A stretch of 64,000 nt of DNA from Gamarada debralockiae (lineage: Eukaryota; Ascomycota; Leotiomycetes; Helotiales; Hyphodiscaceae), in the NCBI GenBank assembly GCA_002803225.1, contig NXFV01001730.1, forward strand, positions 1 through 64,000, written 5' to 3'. Shown here piece by piece: positions 36,201 through 47,470 of the stretch. Under the pieces are notes generated by a model. The model made no database searches. It was not told the origin of the DNA and saw only the letters and a list, made by a program, of their open reading frames with translations. How positions within the stretch are numbered: position 1 is the stretch's first letter; every line of letters starts with the position of its first letter. A program made the position numbers and the translations under genes.

Positions 36201-36656
36201 ATCCCTGACGCCTTCAAACCCGTAATCGTAGAGCTTTTCCGCAAAGAAGGACTCCTCGATTCCGTACGCGAAGAAATCGAGCCCGCGAAACTCTTCTTCG
36301 CTGATTTCGCGATGCTGGAAGTCGATGAGGATGCGGTTAGTGTGGGAAAAAGGAAGCGTAGTCAGATGACTATGGATTCGTTTAGGAAGCGGTGGCTGAT
36401 GAATCCTAAGAAGGCGGAAATGGAGAATGGAGAGGGTGGAGTGAATGGGACGGGAGAGGGAAGCGGTGGGGTTATTGGTAGTGCAGGAGGAAGTGGGAGG
36501 CAGAGTGCAAGGTGGAGGAGGTGTGCGCGGTGTGCGGCTGTTGTGGAGGATGTGTTGAGTCAGAGACCGTCGTTGCAGTGGTTGACTATGCAGCAGAGGA
36601 GGTGCTTTTGTTCGGGGTATTGGAATACACTTGAGGCTGGACGGACGGTTGCTTAA
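33268..36656 (+). CDS. MED16: Mediator tail subunit Med16/Sin4
   Basis: Tail-module subunit of the Mediator complex, linking activators to RNA polymerase II. Nine exons (33268-33407, 33461-33821, 33879-34125, 34173-34618, 34667-34886, 34935-35051, 35101-35211, 35267-35554, 35605-36656) give 993 residues. The start MPLIMDDDMDIDDLFGD is typical of fungal Med16; ATG 33280 is an alternative. The N-terminal half is beta-propeller-like (SIAWSKWGSIASITPDGAVLEFR, LKHICWSPTGSELAVID). The C-terminal half is helical (LIELSRILKVHVDYSEEAHYD, WITDTLLTLPTSL). It ends with a zinc-ribbon-like WRRCARCAAVVED and a final CFCSGYWNTLEAGRTVA. Eight introns of 47-57 nt all keep phase. A Gly/Ser insert precedes the end. 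Recognition is by the overall pattern. Confidence 0.88.
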
Positions 36657-36841
36657 ACTGGTATGACTTGCCGCTGGCAAGCGGCAGCGAGCGTTGTTGT
36701 CTTTGGAGCTCTGGTACTTACATGGACATCAGTGAGCATAAATATTGCTACCAAGCTTAAGTGCTAAGTCCAGAGCATTGAAAACATCCAAACAGTCCTA
36801 TATCGTAGAAAAAACAAATAATATTTCACCACTGGCTCGCA

Positions 36842-37738
36842 TCATCCATCAATCATAACCACAAGCTCTCCCTCAATCCCAAGCGCGGCCTTCCACAACC
36901 TCTGAAACTTCTTTTTCTCCTCCTCAACATCAATCCAAGGAGGCCCCAAACTGACATTCATCAAAACAAGCTTCTTCAAACTCAAACACTTCATCCGTCT
37001 TGCACAATACTTAACACTTGGGATAACAGATAGTGGTATATCATCCCACCCTCTCAAAGGACCTGTGCAAGAGAAGTCCAGATACAGCGTCTCGAGATCC
37101 GGTAAAGTTTTCCAATCAACCTTTAGTATCCAGTCCCAGTCCGAAGCCTCCATTTCATTGCTCGTTCCTCTGTCTCGGTGGGGTTGGAATACCAATGCCA
37201 TCTTCCTGATCAAATGTCGATACCGATCAACATGCCTACCTTGCAGATACCTAAAATTATGTCTCCACAACCTTGAACCCCTCCCCTTCCAATCCGGTCT
37301 ATCCACAAAATCCAACAGTCTCGTAGCATGCGGATCCCTGAGCTCTTGCCACGACCATACAAGATCGTCTTGCGGTGGAGGTTGAGTGAGCGTATATGGC
37401 GAGCAATTGAACACGAATGTGTTGTTCGAGAAAAAGTACTTTAGGGAGTCGTCTCGCCAGGATGTACAGACGGCTGTGAGTGTAGCATCGGGGAAATGTA
37501 GGGGGTGGTCGCCGTGGTCGAGTCCGGAATTGCAGGACCATGTACCGAGACATTTTCCGAAGTGGTAATTGACGCAGGGTTGTTTGGGGATGAGTGCTAT
37601 TTTGAGGATTTGGAGCTCGAGTTCTGGGGGCAGTCTGTAGGTTATTGTAATGGTGAGAAGCTCAGCCGAGGAGGCTTCGTTGGAGAGCTTTAGTTTTTTG
37701 GCCTGGGGCTGTTCGGGTATACCAATTACCTGTGACAT
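36842..37738 (-). CDS. F-box-like hypothetical protein, 298 aa
   Basis: Single-exon gene. A short lysine-rich start (QAKKLKLSNE) is followed by TYRLPPELELQILKIALIP, which resembles the first helices of an F-box or the related 2EXR motif of fungal orphan proteins. F-box proteins usually present substrates to SCF ubiquitin ligases, but no Skp1 contact can be judged here. Middle region: several Trp/Arg/His-rich stretches (WSWQELRDPHATRLLDFVDRP). The C-terminal third contains LETLYLDFSC and LKKLVLMNVSLGPPW, which look like leucine-rich repeat strands; this supports the F-box reading. It is convergent with MED16, leaving 185 bp between stops. Function is unknown. Confidence 0.7.
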   Translation of the reverse strand: MSQVIGIPEQPQAKKLKLSNEASSAELLTITITYRLPPELELQILKIALIPKQPCVNYHFGKCLGTWSCNSGLDHGDHPLHFPDATLTAVCTSWRDDSLKYFFSNNTFVFNCSPYTLTQPPPQDDLVWSWQELRDPHATRLLDFVDRPDWKGRGSRLWRHNFRYLQGRHVDRYRHLIRKMALVFQPHRDRGTSNEMEASDWDWILKVDWKTLPDLETLYLDFSCTGPLRGWDDIPLSVIPSVKYCARRMKCLSLKKLVLMNVSLGPPWIDVEEEKKKFQRLWKAALGIEGELVVMIDG

Positions 37739-38567
37739 GATGGTTATGAATTAAGGGCCTTAAACTCTGATTAAGTTTCTGTTGAAGATCTGTTTCATAA
37801 AATGTTGTAGAAGATTTGAGATTTGAGGTGATGCGTCAGTCGGTATTCAAGTGAGGGCTTAAGATGTAAATTTGGTAGCGATGCCGTCATACTAATGGAA
37901 TTGCAGTTAAGAGAACTGGGCTGCTTCATAATTTATGAATCACTCGATTCAGGATGGAGAGAGTCACTACTCCAAGACCGTGAATCACCATAATGAGAAA
38001 TGCTGGCCGTTTGTGATATGCTTTGGGTGCTTCAAACACAAGTCCAAGAAGCCAACTTTGGCGGATGAGGAGCAGATATCTGGTAGAGATCTGAGCTTAG
38101 CCTGATTGCCCGGACCCTAAATCAATTTTGGATGGAACGGAAGGAGCCTCAGTTGCCGTGCAGAACAACTGGCGTATTGGAACCTCAGGTCACCTACTCT
38201 AAGGAGCTCCTTCCGGACGGTAGATAAAGTGGCCATCCTATCCTGCTGTGAAAAGTGCCATCTTCAAATGTAGCCAGTATGTGAACCAAATATATGGCAG
38301 AATAGGGCTGACTATTCACAGTAGAAGAGAATATGTCATGGCCTGCAACTACACAGTTTGTCCGCTGAACGAGCAAAAATTCTCGAAACTCCTTCATGAA
38401 TCAACGCTAGAACCTTACCAAGATCCACATGCATTCCCATCTTGACCCATATAGCACCATTGCTCCTTGAGAGATTCCCTTTTCGGTTTCAAAAGAAGAG
38501 CCTATCCCAAAGCCAATTCCAATCCGGTATCATCTCGCATCATCTCCACGCTAATATCATTCATCAT
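37739..38567. other. Intergenic, nothing recognised
   Basis: About 0.8 kb between the F-box-like gene start and the GID4 stop. No credible coding frame, RNA gene or repeat. Confidence 0.4.
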
Positions 38568-39695
38568 TCATCGAAACTCCATTGCTGCAAAGCAGCCACG
38601 ATCCTCAACGTGCTTAAGTTCTAATTGCTGAAACCTGCATGATGCGTTAGTACATGTGGCTGTAGCGGGTAGAAGTGGCTTACTTTTCACTCTTTGCGTG
38701 GAAATATATTCCGCTAACCGTTCCCTGGATCTGGTTGAAGCAGATGTAGTAAAAGCCCTCAAAACTTGCGCCGCTAATCGTCCGTACTCGGTGGTCAGGA
38801 ACCAAGAAGTGCTCCTTCCACCGCATGAATATGTTCTCTCGTTGCGCCAGGCCAGGGATATGGAGGTGACCTTTGCGAGCTTGCTTCTGAAAGGGTCGGA
38901 AGGCGGAGAATTTGGCCCAATGGGTGAGATCTGTTTTATCTGACGAGCCCCAGTCTTGATGTTGGGTAAGGAAGGAGTATTTCGAGCCAATGATCTCGCC
39001 TTCGAAATAGGTTGTGAGGGTTGGGTGGTCTTCAGTCAAGCCTGTTTGACGCAGAAAACATTAGCATATCCGCATCCACACTGCTCCCAGTATCATTCTC
39101 TTCATACCTTGTATGCGTAGGTATCCGCAGAGAAATGATTCTCTCATATCGACATGCTTGATCTCAACCTGCACATCGTAGACTTGTCGCTCAGATTGTT
39201 GGGTGCCATGGAATCGACTACCGGCGCGTAGGAAGGAGGATGGGGATGATGGAATTAGCTACACCACTATCAGTATACTGGGCTATCCAATGCCGTAGAA
39301 GAAGAGACTTGACGTACTCGGATGTTAGAGAAGTCGTAACCCATGGACGGTGGGCCAAGGTCTGTGCTTGTCAAAGCAGGTAGCTCGCTTTCTTCTTGCT
39401 GCTTGTCTGTACCTGCACTCATGGGAGACAGTATGTCGGGGCCCGCAGTAGTTTCTTCATCGATATCCATTCGTTTGATATTTTGCTGGTCAGCAATGTG
39501 ACTCTCCGTTTCTCCGAGGACATGCGAATCTGTCGGAGGCGGTGTAGGTTCTTGATGAACTTCGGGGGCTTCAACTATTGATTCTTCACTGGTATGATCC
39601 ATCTCTATCTCTCCCCTCCGCCAACTTGATCTATCATCTTCAGGTGGGCATGAGGTATTGATCGATGGATTCCCATGATTCTCGTCGCTAGGCAT
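38568..39695 (-). CDS. GID4: GID/CTLH ubiquitin ligase substrate receptor Gid4 (Vid24)
   Basis: Substrate receptor that recognises Pro/N-degrons and directs gluconeogenic enzymes to degradation in the GID complex. Four exons (39695-39318, 39258-39108, 39041-38684, 38634-38568) give 317 residues. The N-terminal 120 residues are acidic and disordered. The Vid24 beta-barrel starts at SMGYDFSNIRLIPSSPSSFL and continues through LTEDHPTLTTYFEGEIIG, YSFLTQHQDWGSSDKTDLTHW, RENIFMRWKEHFLVPDHRVRTI and FEGFYYICFNQ. It ends FQQLELKHVEDRG. These strands match Gid4 closely. The start ATG is the first in frame after an upstream stop; a small upstream frame ends 84 nt before it. It lies close to MAGO on the same strand. 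Confidence 0.92.
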
Positions 39696-39779
39696 GGTCG
39701 CGCCCGCCGGCCAGGCTTTGAAGGGAGAAGTCGAAGGTAATGATACAAAAGAAGAACAGAATAGAGGAGGAGAAGGCAA

Positions 39780-39803
39780 TTAGACGGACATGGCCGACGG
39801 CAT
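39780..39803 (-). promoter_or_regulatory. Upstream open reading frame in the GID4 leader
   Basis: Seven-codon frame (MPSAMSV then TAA) in the same frame as GID4, ending 84 nt before its ATG. It could lower translation of GID4 if the transcript starts upstream. The transcript start is unknown. Confidence 0.35.
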
Positions 39804-40551
39804 TCAATGCATTCCTCTCTCACAATATGGGATGGGAGATGGGCGATAGATAGATATGGAAATGATTGGGTCTGTTCGTCTTGCTTGGGAGGCGAAGCGA
39901 GGCCAAATCCTTGCTAACTTTCCCCCACACTCATTCAGATCGTGGCGGCTCTCTCTCGGAGCCGCCGTTACGACAAACTTTTGGGCAGTTAAGATTTTGT
40001 TTAATTGGATTACAAGATATTAATCGCTCAATTATTTCCAATGATCCAAATATGAACAGCCTCATCCGAGGAAAACAACACTTTGAGTTATTCAATTGTG
40101 ATTGAGTGATTGCGGTCGAAGGATATCAGAAATCTGTTTTTGCTGCCCGTTCTTGATTCCTGAAGCTGGTTGATGGATTCATACATTATATTCCAATTTC
40201 CAGGGTAGTTCCAGTTTCTTGTCACTGACTAACAATCATGAGAGACTCAGAGAATGTACCTACGTCTCCTTGTTGCGGGGTCGCGTGAGCGAGCACATGC
40301 AGGCTCTTTAAATAGACTTTTACCCCTCCAGGCCTTCTTTGAAAAACTGACTGGGGGCCGTGATCCAAGATGTCCGCGTTCACCAAATTGTAACCGCAAC
40401 CAAGTGCAAGATCAATATCTGAAGCGGCGACTCAAAGACACGGTATTTTGAAAGATCGTGATGCGTCTTCATTCCCCTGCTCTATGGTATCCCTTTTTGT
40501 GCAAGTATAAACGCCAGACACCATGTTTTCATGGTCCAAATAGCTTCACCC
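39804..40551. other. Intergenic between GID4 and MAGO
   Basis: About 0.75 kb with GID4 leader sequence at the left and the MAGO 3' flank at the right. No recognised feature. Confidence 0.4.
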
Positions 40552-41284
40552 TTAGATAGGCTTGATCTTGAAGTGCAGAGCTATCAAGGAAAACACCAAT
40601 GCCTTCAGATCTTGGACGAGATAGTAGAAGACGCGAAGGCCCTCTGGATCTTGAGATTCGGTAACATCGACAAGAGAACCAATCTTGGCGGTCTATGGAG
40701 AGGCATTTAAATCAGCTTCTGAGACCAAAAAGAGTCCTGGTAACTTTCCATACCTCGAAAGAGATGTGTTCATTGCCCAACCGGATCTCCAACTCCTGCC
40801 GTCCATCCTTATTCTTCTGAGGCCATTTGCTATCATCTTCCCTATCTAATTGTAAGCCCACCAACTCGTTCGATGTGCTCAAGGGTAAACGTACTTCATG
40901 ATCTCGCTCGTCTTGATAATGCGCTTGATCTCATCAACCATGAGGGAGCTGACGCACACTGCAGACGATACAGGTCAGTCAAGATCTGGACCTTTGGGCA
41001 GGTACCACCTACTCTCTTTCCGAATGAGGGAGTCATTTCGGTAGTTTGAGTTGTTGGCATATCGCGCAGATGCACTCCTTCCATCTCCTAGGACTCGGAA
41101 ATCGAACTCTGTGTAAATGGTCAGGGTTTGCGCGCGGTACTGGTTCATGAACGCTCACCAAGGAACTCGTGACCATGGCGGCCTTGATGTCCTGAGCTTC
41201 AGAGGTATATTAGCATATATCAATCGATTCGGATAGAAATGCATACTAGTAGCGGATGTAGAAAGGTTCATTAGAGGCAGCCAT
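40552..41284 (-). CDS. MAGO: Exon junction complex core protein Mago nashi
   Basis: Partner of Y14 in the exon junction complex that marks spliced mRNA. Six exons (41284-41247, 41196-41159, 41108-41013, 40958-40895, 40841-40754, 40692-40552) give 154 residues, the family length. The sequence follows the family from end to end: [36 protein letters not shown], a helix [33 protein letters not shown], and the C-terminal block [19 protein letters not shown] ending HFKIKPI. Five short introns of 50-61 nt split a 465-nt coding sequence, so the mean exon is under 80 nt. That is dense for a fungal gene. It is head-to-head with SEC26 across 378 bp. Presence of Mago suggests an exon junction complex in this species. 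Confidence 0.95.
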
Positions 41285-41662
41285 GTTGTGCTGGAAGACT
41301 GCTTGGATATGTCGTTCAAGGAAGGCTGAAGCTTTTGCGCTTCGGCCTTTGGTCGTCTCATTCGCGCCTCAGGCAGCAGCGCCCTAAACCGATTTCTAGG
41401 GGACACTTTGAGCTCACCCACCACGTATTAACTCGAGAATGTATTTCTGATGCGCAACGGTGTCATAACACGTTTCTCTCTACATGCGAAAGGGACATTG
41501 AGCAAACCCCGATATCCGACCATTCACCCCCAACTTCATTCACATCTACCGAGGACTTCGAGAAACGCACACGAACGCCTTCCAATATTCTCTTGACCAC
41601 CGCCGAGTTAGCCCAGACAATTGCAGCAATCTGCTGCCCCTCCTACCGTGAAACCCGCCAAC
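41285..41662. promoter_or_regulatory. Shared divergent promoter region, MAGO and SEC26
   Basis: A 378-bp interval between two outward ATGs. It has no TATA box that stands out. Open frames crossing it are interrupted or continue into the SEC26 leader without support. Confidence 0.45.
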
Positions 41663-44600
41663 ATGGCATCCTTCTTAGAGAATTCGTACAGTTTGGTACA
41701 CCAAGACAATGCTGCAGATGTACCTACAATGTCGGAGCTGCGCACGCAGCTGGAGAAGGGGACAGATGAGAGCAAGGTGGAAACCATGAAGCGCATTCTC
41801 ACAATCATGCTGAATGGCGACCCAATGCCTCAGCTACTTATGCACATCATACGCTTTGTGATGCCTTCGAAGCATAAGGCCCTGAAGAAGCTGCTTTATT
41901 TCTACTATGAAATATGCCCCAAATTGGATGCCAGCGGAAAGCTCAAGCAAGAGATGATTCTTGTCTGGTAAGAATGAATATGCCGGTACTTCTGGGAGCT
42001 TTCAGCTAAATCTTTTGTAGCAACGGCATTCGAAATGATCTCCAACATCCCAACGAATATATTCGAGGCAACACACTGCGATTCTTGTGCAAGCTTCGTG
42101 AAGCTGAGCTCATTGAACCCCTCCTCTCTTCCGCACGATCTTGCCTCGAGCACCGACATGCCTACGTTCGCAAGAATGCCGTCTTTGCTGTGGCGTCTAT
42201 CTTCCAACACTCAGAGAGTCTCATTCCTGATGCCCCTGACTTGATAGCTACCTTTTTGGAAGGCGAGAGCGATCATACTTGCAAGCGGAACGCATTCGCG
42301 GCGCTGGTGAGCATTAGCCATGACAAGGCCTTGGCATATCTGAGTACTGTATTCGATGGAATCCCAAATGCAGACGAACTTCTCCAATTGGTCGAATTAG
42401 AGTTCATACGGAAGGATGCAGTCCAGAACTCACAAAATAAGGTATGCGCATTGAAATTTGTTTACAATTTTAGGGGCATCTACTCATATATCTAGGCCCG
42501 CTACTTAAGACTCATCTTCGATCTTCTAGAAGCTGGCGCAACCACAGTGGTTTACGAAGCTGCGTCTTCCTTGACTGCACTTACCAATAACCCTGTTGCA
42601 GTCAAAGCCGCAGCATCCAAATTCATAGAGCTCAGCATCAAGGAAGCAGATAACAATGTGAAGCTCATTGTACTTGACCGAGTAGATGCTCTGAGGCAGA
42701 AGAATGAGGGTGTGCTAGACGACCTGACTATGGAAATCCTGCGAGTCTTGTCAAGTCCCGATATCGATGTTCGGAGGAAGGCCCTGGAAATTGCGTTGGA
42801 AATGGTATCCAGTAAGAATGTCGAGGAAGTTGTGCTGCTCTTGAAGAAGGAGTTGTCGAAAACCGTCGATCAAGAATACGAGAAGAACAACGAATATCGA
42901 CAATTACTAATCCACTCAATACACCAATGTGCTATCAAATTCTCCGAGGTGGCTGCCAGCGTTGTCGGGCTCTTGATGGACTTCATTGCAGATTTCAACA
43001 ACACATCAGCCGTAGATGTCATCTCTTTCGTGAAGGAAGTGGTCGAGAAATTCCCGAAGCTGCGCCCCTCAATTGTTGAGCGCCTGGTTTCGACGTTGAG
43101 CGAAGTTCGAGCTGGAAAGGTGTATCGGGGAGCTCTTTGGATTGTGGGAGAGTACTCTCTCGAAGCCAAAGATATCAGAGACGTATGGAAGCAGATCCGA
43201 GCAAGCTTGGGTGAAATTCCTATCCTGGCCTCGGAACAACGCCTTCTTGACGAGGCCACCGATGGAACCGAACCAACAAAAGAAACCGAACAAGTCAATG
43301 GGCATTCGAAGTCTGCTCCCACAGGATCACGTAGAGTCCTTGCTGATGGTACTTACGCGACAGAGAGCGCTCTCACGAGTCAGTCTGCAGCGGCTGCAAA
43401 ATTAGAAGCCGTCAAGGCTGCGCAAAAGCCACCTCTTCGCCAGCTCATTCTCGATGGCGATTATTACTTAGCTTCCGTACTCTCCTCTACCCTCACCAAG
43501 CTTGTCATGCGTCATTCGGAAATCTCGCCTGACAAAGCCCGCACGAATGCTCTGCGCGCTGAAGCTATGTTGATTATGATCTCGATCATCCGTGTTGGAC
43601 AATCACAATTTGTCAAGGCGCCTATAGACGAGGATTCCGTTGACAGAATAATGTCTTGCGTCAGATCACTTGCGGAATTCGCACAGAACAAGGACCTCGA
43701 GACAGTGTTCTTGGACGACACACGGAAAGCTTTCCGGGCTATGGTGCAAGTCGAAGAGAAGAAGCGAGCGGCTAAGGAGGCTGTTGAGAAGGCGAAGACC
43801 GCAGTCCAGGTTGATGATGTGGTCTCGATTCGACAACTTGCAAAGAAGAATGCCGGAGACGGAACCGACGAAATGGAGCTTGATTTAGAGAAGGCTACTG
43901 GTGGCGATTCAACAGTCGAGGATCTATCATCCAAGCTTAGCCGAGTTGTTCAACTTACTGGTTTCTCTGATCCGGTGTACGCCGAGGCATATGTCAAAGT
44001 TCACCAATTTGACATTGTCCTTGACGTTCTTCTGGTGAACCAGACGACGGAAACACTTCAAAATCTGTCCGTTGAATTTGCTACGCTGGGCGATCTCAAG
44101 GTTGTGGAAAGACCAACTACCCAAAATCTTGGGCCACATGACTTCCAGAATGTCCAATCCACAATCAAGGTTTCCTCGACAGATACCGGCGTCATCTTTG
44201 GCAATGTTGTCTATGACGGGGCCAGCTCAACTGAAAACAATGTGGTTATCCTGAATGATGTCCACGTTGATATCATGGATTACATCCAACCTGCAGTGTG
44301 CACAGAAACGCAATTCCGCACCATGTGGACCGAATTCGAGTGGGAGAACAAGGTCAACATCAACTCGAAGGCCAAGTCGTTACGGGACTTCTTGACGCAA
44401 TTAATGGCTTGCACGAATATGAGCTGTCTGACGCCGGAGGCTTCATTGAAGGGCGATTGTCAATTCTTGAGTGCGAACTTATATGCTAGGAGTGTGTTTG
44501 GTAGGATCCCAATTTATTTGTTTCTAAGGAATAAACGCTAACAGATGTCAGGTGAGGATGCCCTTGCGAATCTGAGTATCGAAAAGGAGGGCGAGGATGG

Positions 44601-44700
44601 GCCGGTGACTGGTTTTGTCCGCATTCGAAGTAGATCGCAAGGCCTGGCTTTGAGTCTTGGGTCACTGAAGGGCTTGAACAAGGTTGGAGAAGTTGCTTGA
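41663..44700 (+). CDS. SEC26: Coatomer subunit beta (beta-COP)
   Basis: Core subunit of the COPI coat for Golgi-to-ER and intra-Golgi transport. Four exons (41663-41967, 42021-42441, 42496-44500, 44552-44700) give 959 residues. The N-terminal adaptin-like helical solenoid is clear: [92 protein letters not shown] charged linker follows, then the C-terminal appendage region ([31 protein letters not shown]) and the end [15 protein letters not shown]. The last intron has two AG candidates (44544 and 44551). Only the second keeps the frame. ATG 41663 ([15 protein letters not shown]) matches the usual N-terminus. Confidence 0.95.
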
Positions 44701-45461
44701 TAGTCCAGATATAACATCACGACAATGGAACTGTCCGACAGTGGATGTCTCAATTTTTGACTCCGCGGACAGTGACGCTTCCTAAACCAGTCAATGTGGA
44801 GAGGAAGGCGCTGGTTAATGGATTGGATTCCGCGTCGAAAGGAGTGAAAGCTGTGTGCGAGTAAGCCCGCTTTTGCGAATCATCATGAATGGCGCAGAAA
44901 AGCAAAAGGAGTTATCTAGATCCAGGGTCATTGCAATAAATAAATTCGATTTCTCCTGATGTCGACCCAAAGCGACCAGAACTCGATGTGCCTGCATTAG
45001 TGAATCCATCGTCTGTATCTAGCATGTGACAAAGTCCCCTGAAGAATGCCGAAATCACCAATCTATTAGTCCGAGCAAGTAAATAGGTTAACGAGGTCGA
45101 GCCAATTAAGGATTTCCGTGGCCATCAACATGACCAAAATCGCCACGACTATCTTCGGGGATTGAACCAGACTTCGCAACTCATGCGGAACCAAGATTAG
45201 GATAATTTGAATCGCATGACTTTGCCTTCCTAAAAAGACCGGAGAACAGCCGCAAAGAGGAAAGTAGGGCATCTTCGCTGAACACTTGTCCGTATCTCGG
45301 CATCTCAGGGAATGAATTGACGAAAGTTGGCTGGTTCGGCTGGACACAGACCTTCTCGAACGTCACCAGCTAAATCTGACAAAGGAACCCATCTTACTTC
45401 GCAACTACAACTGCTTTACTCCTGCGACGAGGATGCTTGGGCTAGCAAGGCAAAACCACAA
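44701..45461. other. Intergenic between SEC26 and LCB4
   Basis: About 0.76 kb. A plus-strand frame opens upstream of the LCB4 ATG from 45327 without an ATG start, so it is treated as leader sequence. No other feature is recognised. Confidence 0.4.
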
Positions 45462-47184
45462 ATGACTACTGCATCGATGGCAACTGACAATCCGTTTGTC
45501 GACCCCATTACCTCCTTCGAAGAGCATGGCAGGGATCACTCTTTTGCTGTTGGCTCCACTTTGCCGGTTGGCAAGAATGCCTCTTTGACTCTGGGCACCG
45601 ACTCTCTGATCGTTCTAGGTGAGTCAATACTAAATATCCCGACGAGATGATTGCTAAGACCTGGAATAGATGAAGCGTTTGAGAAAAGGGACAGGACGAA
45701 TTGTTGTGGTTTATGGCCCTCAGGTACATATCCGGTACCTCGGATCCGCTCCGATCCAAGCTGACGAGAACATTGCAGGCACGGCAAACACACGCGCAAT
45801 CCCCTTCTACAACATCCTCTGGGCCGAACTCCAGGACGACGAACTCACAATCGAATATGCTTCCCCTGCATCGAAAACAATAGTCCGAGCGGCGACTTTG
45901 AAGTATCCTTTTGAAAGACAAACTCTGGAAGCCGTCCACAAATGGGTAATCAAGCTGCTAGATCGATCATACGGAGAGTCACAACGGATGAAAAGGATGA
46001 AAGTCCTAGTCAATCCTCACAGCGGCAAAGGCAGTGCGGAAAAATGGTATTACCGTGATGTGGAACCTCTGCTGAAGGCAGCGCGATGCACCATCGATAT
46101 GCAGAAGACGAAGTACAGTGGGGAGGCTGTAGAGATTGCGGAGAAATTAGATATTGAGGCATTTGATGTTGTTGCGGCTTGCTCGGGTGATGGACTTCCC
46201 TATGAGGTGTTCAATGGGTTTGGGAAGAGGCCGGATGCGAAGAAGGCGCTGACGAAAATTGCCGTGGTTAACATACCCTGTGGCAGTGGGAATGCGATGA
46301 GCTGGAACCTTAATGGCACAGACAGTACCAGTTTGGCTACGTTGACCGTGATCAAGGGCCTGCCAACTCCTCTCGATCTGATATCGATCACGCAGGGAGA
46401 GAGCCGGACACTAAGCTTCTTGTCTCAGTCTGTTGGAATTGTGGCAGAATCTGACCTGGCTACGGAACACTTGCGATGGATGGGTGGTCAACGATTTACG
46501 TACGGGTTCCTTGTACGACTTTGGGGGAAAGCATTATATCCATGTGATATTGCTGTGAAAGTTGCGATAGATGACAAACCATCTATCAAGGAGCATTACA
46601 GGAGGGAACGGAACAACCACGAGCCAGCCAGCGAGCGAAGAGGGTATAAAAATCTTCTAGATGACGATGCATCAGCAAGCAGCGGGAACGACGATGGCCT
46701 GCCACCCCTGAGATATGGGACCGTCAACGACAAGCTGCCGGAAGGATGGGAGTTGGTCCCTTACGACAAACTAGGAAACTTCTACTGCGGAAATGTAACT
46801 CCTCCCCCCCCACCCCCTTCTTTTTAACCTTACTCATCATACTAAATCTTTCAGATGGCATACATGGCCGCAGATTCAGTATTCTTCCAATCCGCGCTCC
46901 CCAACGACGGCTATATGGATCTTGTCTGCATCAACGGCGATATCTCACGCGTATCCGCATTCAAAATGATGCTCGCCGTCGAAAACGGCAAGTTCTTTGA
47001 CATCCCTGGCGTCTGGTACCGCAAGATCCTCGGCTATCGAATTATCCCTAAAAGTACAGGTGACGGGTATATCAGCATAGATGGAGAACGTATTCCTTTC
47101 CAGCCTTTCCAAGCTGAAGTTCATAAGGGGTTGGGCACGGTTCTTTCGAAAACCGGGCATATGTATGAGGCTCCGGGGTTTTGA
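45462..47184 (+). CDS. LCB4: Sphingoid long-chain base kinase (Lcb4/Lcb5, sphingosine kinase family)
   Basis: Phosphorylates sphingoid bases to their 1-phosphates. Four exons (45462-45618, 45670-45723, 45779-46794, 46855-47184) give 518 residues. The second exon is only 54 nt and encodes EAFEKRDRTNCCGLWPS. The N-terminal PH-like lipid region ends at TRAIPFYNILWAEL. The diacylglycerol-kinase-type catalytic domain shows KVLVNPHSGKGSAEKWY, the nucleotide loop ACSGDGLPYEVFNGFG, and PCGSGNAMSWNL. The substrate-side motif SVGIVAESDLATEHLRWMG follows. The last exon carries the C-terminal beta domain (MDLVCINGDISRVSA, GYISIDGERIPFQPFQAEVHKGLG). A Ser-rich acidic insert lies between. Paralogue LCB4 or LCB5 cannot be decided. 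It is convergent with RRP1. Confidence 0.93.
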
Positions 47185-47261
47185 GTTATTAATTTGCTTT
47201 AGTCTGACGGTGCGATGCGTTGATGGGGGTGTTTGCAAAGATTTCGATTTCGGGGGGAGAG

Positions 47262-47296
47262 ATATGAGATGAGAGATCTGAGATGAGATGAGACCT
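47262..47296. repeat. Short GAGAT(GA)-rich simple repeat
   Basis: Imperfect copies of GAGATGAGA/GAGATCTGAGATGAGATGAGA sit in the 286-bp gap between the convergent stops of LCB4 and RRP1. Probably a simple microsatellite in 3' sequence. Confidence 0.5.
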
Positions 47297-47470
47297 GACT
47301 GACTTGCCACAATGATACCCAGAGCTGGATCGCTGACGCGATGCTCTTGAGATGTATTGGAATTATCTTCTGTATATCCACAAAAATAGGATCGTTGCAT
47401 ATTCCGGAACTCCTTGCCCATGATCCCTTACCCAATGATTGCAAAGACTCGTGACTTTTCATACCTCACT

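Noticed and set aside
36186..36680. 164-codon minus-strand frame at the MED16 3' end
   Set aside because: Opposite strand of the MED16 Cys-rich end and Gly/Ser insert; no family pattern.
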